Below are positions 59,364-64,000 of a stretch of DNA of 64,000 bases, piece after piece (the stretch's first letter is position 1; each line of letters begins with the position of its first letter). This DNA comes from Linyphia triangularis (lineage: Eukaryota; Arthropoda; Arachnida; Araneae; Linyphiidae): NCBI GenBank assembly GCA_963978545.1, contig OZ021721.1, positions 102,718,366 to 102,782,365 on the forward strand. Direction: 5' to 3'. Both the position numbers and the translations under genes were made by a program. The notes under the pieces are model-generated. The model was not told where the DNA came from. It was given only the letters and a program-made list of their open reading frames with translations, and made no database searches.

Positions 59364-62300
59364 TGATTCGGACTGTCCAGGACAAGCGTTGGAAAAGGCA
59401 TGAGAAAAGTAAGACAGAGAGAAACGGATTTTGGTTTTCAGAAAATATTGATGTGAATGGGCCTACACCCCCTTTACTAATCCACAGCACAACTATCATT
59501 ACTATGGTCAACATTGCTCTTCAAATAGATTTCCAACCCTTTATATCAGTAGCGAAGAACTATGTTACACTAGTTCAAGACTCTAAGACAGGAACAGTGT
59601 TAAAGGCCATTTAATATTTGTTAGAGTTGTATTTTATTTATTATGTAAAATGGATATTTTTCACAGTAATTATTTCAGGCATATCTAAAGAATTAAATTG
59701 CCATTGAAACGTCTCATATTGTACGATACAAGAAATTATAACATTGCTCGTTTGGTAGTTATTTAACTCGTAAATAAATGACAATTCTGATATATAATAA
59801 CTACTATATACTTAAAATAAATTAATGAATTTTATCAAGAAAATTCAACATGTTAGTCTAGAATATTGAACTATGTAGTCGTAATATCAATAGCTATATC
59901 TATGCTTGGTTATCAAATTACTGAATACTATAGAAAGATAATTAAAATGAACTGTGTGTGTGTGACTAATAAAATATAAAATTATATAAATAAAAACTGC
60001 ACTTACATAAACATTGTATTTAAAAATAAAATTTTAAGCTTACAAAAGTTTCCACAACATATTTCTTACAAATCCCATATTACAAAATAATTACCAATTG
60101 CAATTTGTGGAAGGTTTTCTTTTCACTTTTTTTTTTTTTTATCTTTAAACTAATAAAAAATTGTATTTGTGGCTGTCACTTCAAAACCATAAAACTACTC
60201 GCAGGCAACAATAGTCGCTCTTGCCTAACGGTTATAGTTTCGAGAGCATGACGTAGTGAATGCTTTTCCTCGTGACCAATTCCCACCCTTTTCTTGTATT
60301 CTCTAAGTACTTTTAAAAATTTGAGTAAAATTGATAGCAATTGTCTTTTAACCAAAATAATTTGAATTCATTTACTTTCTATACTTTTATTATTCAAGAT
60401 TTCATTGAAATGATTATTATGACCTAAGAAGATAACTATGCATAATAAATATTTCAAATTTATAAATACTAAATACTTTCTTGACATTCAGCCAAATGAA
60501 AAGTAATAAAAATAATTGCTAAATTTAGAGTAATAACATTATTTTCAACAACACTATTTTTCTACAACAAAATTTAAGCAACTTATTGAAACACTTAAAT
60601 GGTCAAAAACTTAATGCGGTTGAAAAGAAATTCTTAAATACGTCAATAAAATATTATACCAGAATTAAAATTAACATGAGGTTACATTACCTGTAGATAA
60701 AAAGCAAAAATATTATTCAATCTAAAAGAACTATGTATGATATTACATTTATTTTCATCATAGGAATATAACTACACAATTATTTCAATCATTAATTAAC
60801 TCAGTAGTAAATGAAATTATAGATTACTTATACAAAATGAGACGTTCTAATGAAGGCCAATCTATCATATCTGTTAAAGAATACTTAGAACAAAATCCAA
60901 TATGGCTTTGGAGATCAAGTTACATGCCCAAAATTACTTTAAAATCCCAAAATTTTATAGCTAAAAAAAAATTCTGTTTTTTAAGTAACATATTGTAAAA
61001 AGCTAAACTAAACCACTTTCTTAATCTGTTTTTTTTTTCACCATATTTCCAACATCAGTTTCTCAGTGTTAGTGCTGCAAGATATTCAAACGTGATGAGA
61101 TTGCTGGATGTAATCCAGATTCTAGAAAGAACTACGCAATACAATCTATAGTATTATAGAGTAAACGATTTTTAAGGTACGCAGAATCGAAATCAAGATT
61201 TATCATGATTTTGAACTCGATGTTGTATTGATATTCTTTACACTTATCGGACTCTCAATATTTTTTCTACATGAGGGTTGTAAAATAAAGGGGGTAAAGT
61301 GCCAAAAAGTAAAAATGGTGTAAATTAGAACTGATATGTAGCTTGCCCATAATTCTAAAAATGGCTATATATCAGCAGTAAAAGTCTGCTAATAATGAAA
61401 CTCTACGCTCGCTATCTATAAGGAATAGCTGTAAGCATGGTATATCTCTAAACTTATTAAGCGAAGACTTTTTCAATGACTGAATTATCAATACTGTCTG
61501 CTAAAGAAGTCGAAAAGGAGCACTCAATGTATATCTACATGATATATCTATGAGCTTCTATTTGGTTTCTTGGTTCATTTTCGGCACTTATACCTTTTCT
61601 ATTTACATGCCTCAAATAAAACTTGATATCTATATGTGATTACAGATCAGAGCAGTGAATGCATGTAACTCGTTTTAGATCAGTGGAACAAAATAGTTCA
61701 TACTTTTGGTTTCTTGAAGAGTGAACATGTCTATGAAGGGATGAGAAACAATTTCATTCAAGTTCTCTTATCCAACTTAACTTTATTATAAATGTTGCCT
61801 ACATGGTTGCTTACTTTGCGAAATACCGAGAAGGTGTCGCATGTTTCTAATGCACTTTGTTTCAGCGCTACAAACATATTCTTCATCGTGTTATGTTTCT
61901 AGATGACTTTGTATTCCAGTGGAATTAATAGCACACACACAAAGGGAAGATGTTTATATCGCACACATATCTGTTCTGAGTATTTGCGCTGTCCTTTACA
62001 TACTGAATGGACTACTTTAAAAGTCCTCAGCATCAGTTAGCCAGTAAAGTATCCTTTAATCCATTTAAACGTGAGAAGAATTTGTAAGCATTGGATTAAA
62101 CATTGTCTTTAATTTGTGGATATGTGTTAATCTCACCACAATTTAAAGCAATTAAGTTCAAGATCTGTTGTTGAAGCCAAACCACATTAGGCTTTTCATA
62201 CGAAAATAGGGAAGTTTGTTGGAAAAATTCGTCTTTATTACAATTTTAATCATTTGAATCAGTTGTCTCTAGGCCACTTCAACTATCAATTAAAATTTTC

Positions 62301-62897
62301 TTCAGAACTTTAAATGTCCCGTTTTAATAATTTCTCACTAACATTTACGATTATTCGTCAAATAATTCTTTGCAACTAGTGATAATTACATCATCGCAGT
62401 TATTATGTTTGAATATCAAAACACATGTTAAGCATAATTTCTGCTAGATTGCAACACAAAAACTTTTCACAACAAAGGAGTTTTGCAACAAGGCCATACT
62501 GAATAAGGACAAACACTTCTTTCTCTGGCAATACAAACCATTTCCTGTAACTGGGGAAGTATTTTACTTAATTTAAACTCATTGTAATGTAAGCGTTAGA
62601 AATATGTATTCAAACCATTGACCAAGTTGTACTCTGAGATCAGCTCACTAGTTACTATTTGCCCTCTCTATATGTTTGTAGACATTTTTAGTCTTTTGTG
62701 AGACTACTTTCAATGGATTTATGTCGTCTTAGCCAGGTTTCTCTACCATGCATCTATCATAAACCCTTTTTCAATTAATATAAAGAATTAATAATCAATT
62801 CGAAATTCGTCCAAACACCATCTTTATTTCCAACGAATGAACATTTGCAGATAGCTCAACAAAATAAAATTCATATATCTTAGGACGATTCTATGAA
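59364..62897 (+). other. 3' UTR of SCYL2 and downstream DNA; no gene seen
   Basis: It follows the TAA stop directly. Candidate poly(A) signals AATAAA occur at 59773-59778 and 59816-59821, and others follow further on, so the transcript end cannot be fixed. The remainder is AT-rich with no credible coding sequence. Open frames around 59164-59614 on both strands overlap the terminal exon and lack similarity. Confidence 0.55.
59773..59821 (+). terminator. Candidate poly(A) signals (two AATAAA)
   Basis: AATAAA at 59773-59778 and at 59816-59821 lie about 410-460 bp after the stop codon, in an AT-rich tract. Either could end a short 3' UTR. Later AATAAA motifs also exist, so this is a candidate only. 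Confidence 0.4.
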
Positions 62898-63259
62898 TGA
62901 CGCACGGGACATTTTGAACTCTTTTTTTTTTTTTTTTTTTTCTACTCGTAAACAAATTAGAATAGCAAAATTATTTACTAAATATATTTTATATAATATT
63001 AGTTGGTGACAAAGTTATATGCAAATATAATTATTTCAATTAGGTAAAATATATGTTTATAAGGCACCAACGCGCGAGACAGCGAGGTGTCCCGTGCGTC
63101 AGACGTTATAAATGCATATTTGACCTAGTTAAAATAATTACTTTACCATATAACTTTGCTACTAAATAATATTATATAAAAAAAAATACTAGATTCATCA
63201 TAATTTTATAATTCTAATATGTTTATGATTAAAAAAGAGTGAAAATGTCCCGTGCGTCA
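62898..63259. mobile_element. Foldback MITE with terminal and central TGACGCACGGGACA motif
   Basis: Left TGACGCACGGGACATTTT and right AAAATGTCCCGTGCGTCA are inverted termini, followed by long imperfect AT-rich arms (AATATTATATAAAA, AAAGTTATATG.). A third copy, TGTCCCGTGCGTCA, sits centrally near 63089-63102. A T-run of about 23 bp lies in the left arm. The target duplication is not clear. No coding capacity. Confidence 0.82.
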
Positions 63260-64000
63260 TCCAGAAAATTGCCCCTTACTGTTACTAAAAGTTTAGTCAA
63301 TTCAATGATAAACCCATTTGAATCAGTTGGTTCCCTAAACATGCAGAAACGCTGCTTCACTCAATTGTGGACAATCATTTACTGAAGAGTGTCTATAGAT
63401 AATTGATAATTTTTCTAATGCTAAGCAATTTACATAAGTAGTTAAGAAAAAGACTATTGTCCCATCGTCGAAAGAAATCACAAAAATCCAGAAATGTTCT
63501 AAAAGGTTATTCTCATTGTTGAAATGCAAGTGCTATACACATCGAATGACACTTAAAAGTTAAATACAATAAAACGTGCCAATTAACATTAAACTAACAA
63601 AATAGGTAAATATTTTTCGATGTTAAAAATACTTCACGTGCTTCTTTGCCGCTCACTGCATGTTTTTTTGGCAAATATCTTTGTTCTTTTTATCAAAGTT
63701 TTCCTGCAGATCCCTTGTACAGATTGTCATTATACTTCTGTTGGTTCACAGCCTGTCGAGGCATCAATGATTGTATATTTCATGTCTCCATGCGCTACTA
63801 ATGTAAATGTAAAGCTTCAAATTCTTTTATGTACTATGTTCTTTCGTTGCTATGTTTGAAAATAATAAGTTTCAATGTTAATTTACAACATGTCATGAAA
63901 ATAAAATTTTATCTGTGTATACGTATCTTCTTTTTATTATGAAATTTACAATTCGCAATTGGAACGGAAGCATTTTATACAAATTCTCCCAAAGTGCAGA
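63260..64000. other. Downstream AT-rich DNA, no gene seen
   Basis: Open frames of 60-80 codons near 63335 and 63620 have no similarity. AATAAA-type motifs occur, so a long SCYL2 3' UTR cannot be excluded. Confidence 0.45.

Overview
The window is AT-rich, intron-dominated eukaryotic DNA packed with transposon remnants and tandem repeats. It carries the 3' part of one recognisable protein-coding gene on the + strand: an arthropod SCYL2 (SCY1-like pseudokinase 2, also called CVAK104). Eleven exons (12044 to 59363) form a phase-consistent chain that encodes the last 482 residues and the stop codon. They cover HEAT-like helical repeats, a Ser/Pro-rich tail with five Arg-Arg-x-Ser motifs, and a terminal SLFGK. 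The pseudokinase-domain exons must lie upstream of the window. The protein type, long introns, tRNA-derived SINEs, mariner, piggyBac and pogo relics and overall composition suggest an arthropod, probably a chelicerate such as a spider. The species assignment is inference.

Layout. 1-12043: intron or upstream sequence with three satellite-like arrays (about 96, 160 and 171 bp units), a SINE with a perfect 13-bp target duplication, a fourth array (about 170 bp) split by a MITE, a 309-bp foldback hairpin and a 0.7-kb dispersed element. 12044-23502: SCYL2 exons 1-4 (numbered within the window), another SINE, a 480-bp perfect (TTGG)n array, and a 240-bp satellite near a second copy of the 0.7-kb element. 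23503-45162: one 21.7-kb intron holding a higher-order satellite (about 570-bp units), a 29-bp minisatellite, a piggyBac relic with hairpin subterminal repeats, a mariner deletion derivative, a TA-flanked MITE carrying CTCF-like motifs, a duplicated repeat and a 55-bp palindrome. 45163-59363: exons 5-11, with a long-TIR MITE, a decayed duplicate of exon 6, a dead pogo/Tigger-type transposase, a piggyBac-type MITE and a second copy of the short SINE. 59364-64000: 3' UTR and downstream AT-rich DNA with one foldback MITE.

No prokaryotic-type system, CRISPR array, rRNA gene or intact transposase was found. The observations most worth following are the tandem duplication of SCYL2 exon 6, whose upstream copy would act as a poison exon, the GC-AG intron beside it, the apparent origin of the (TTGG)n array from a SINE tail, and the repeat-borne CTCF-like sites.
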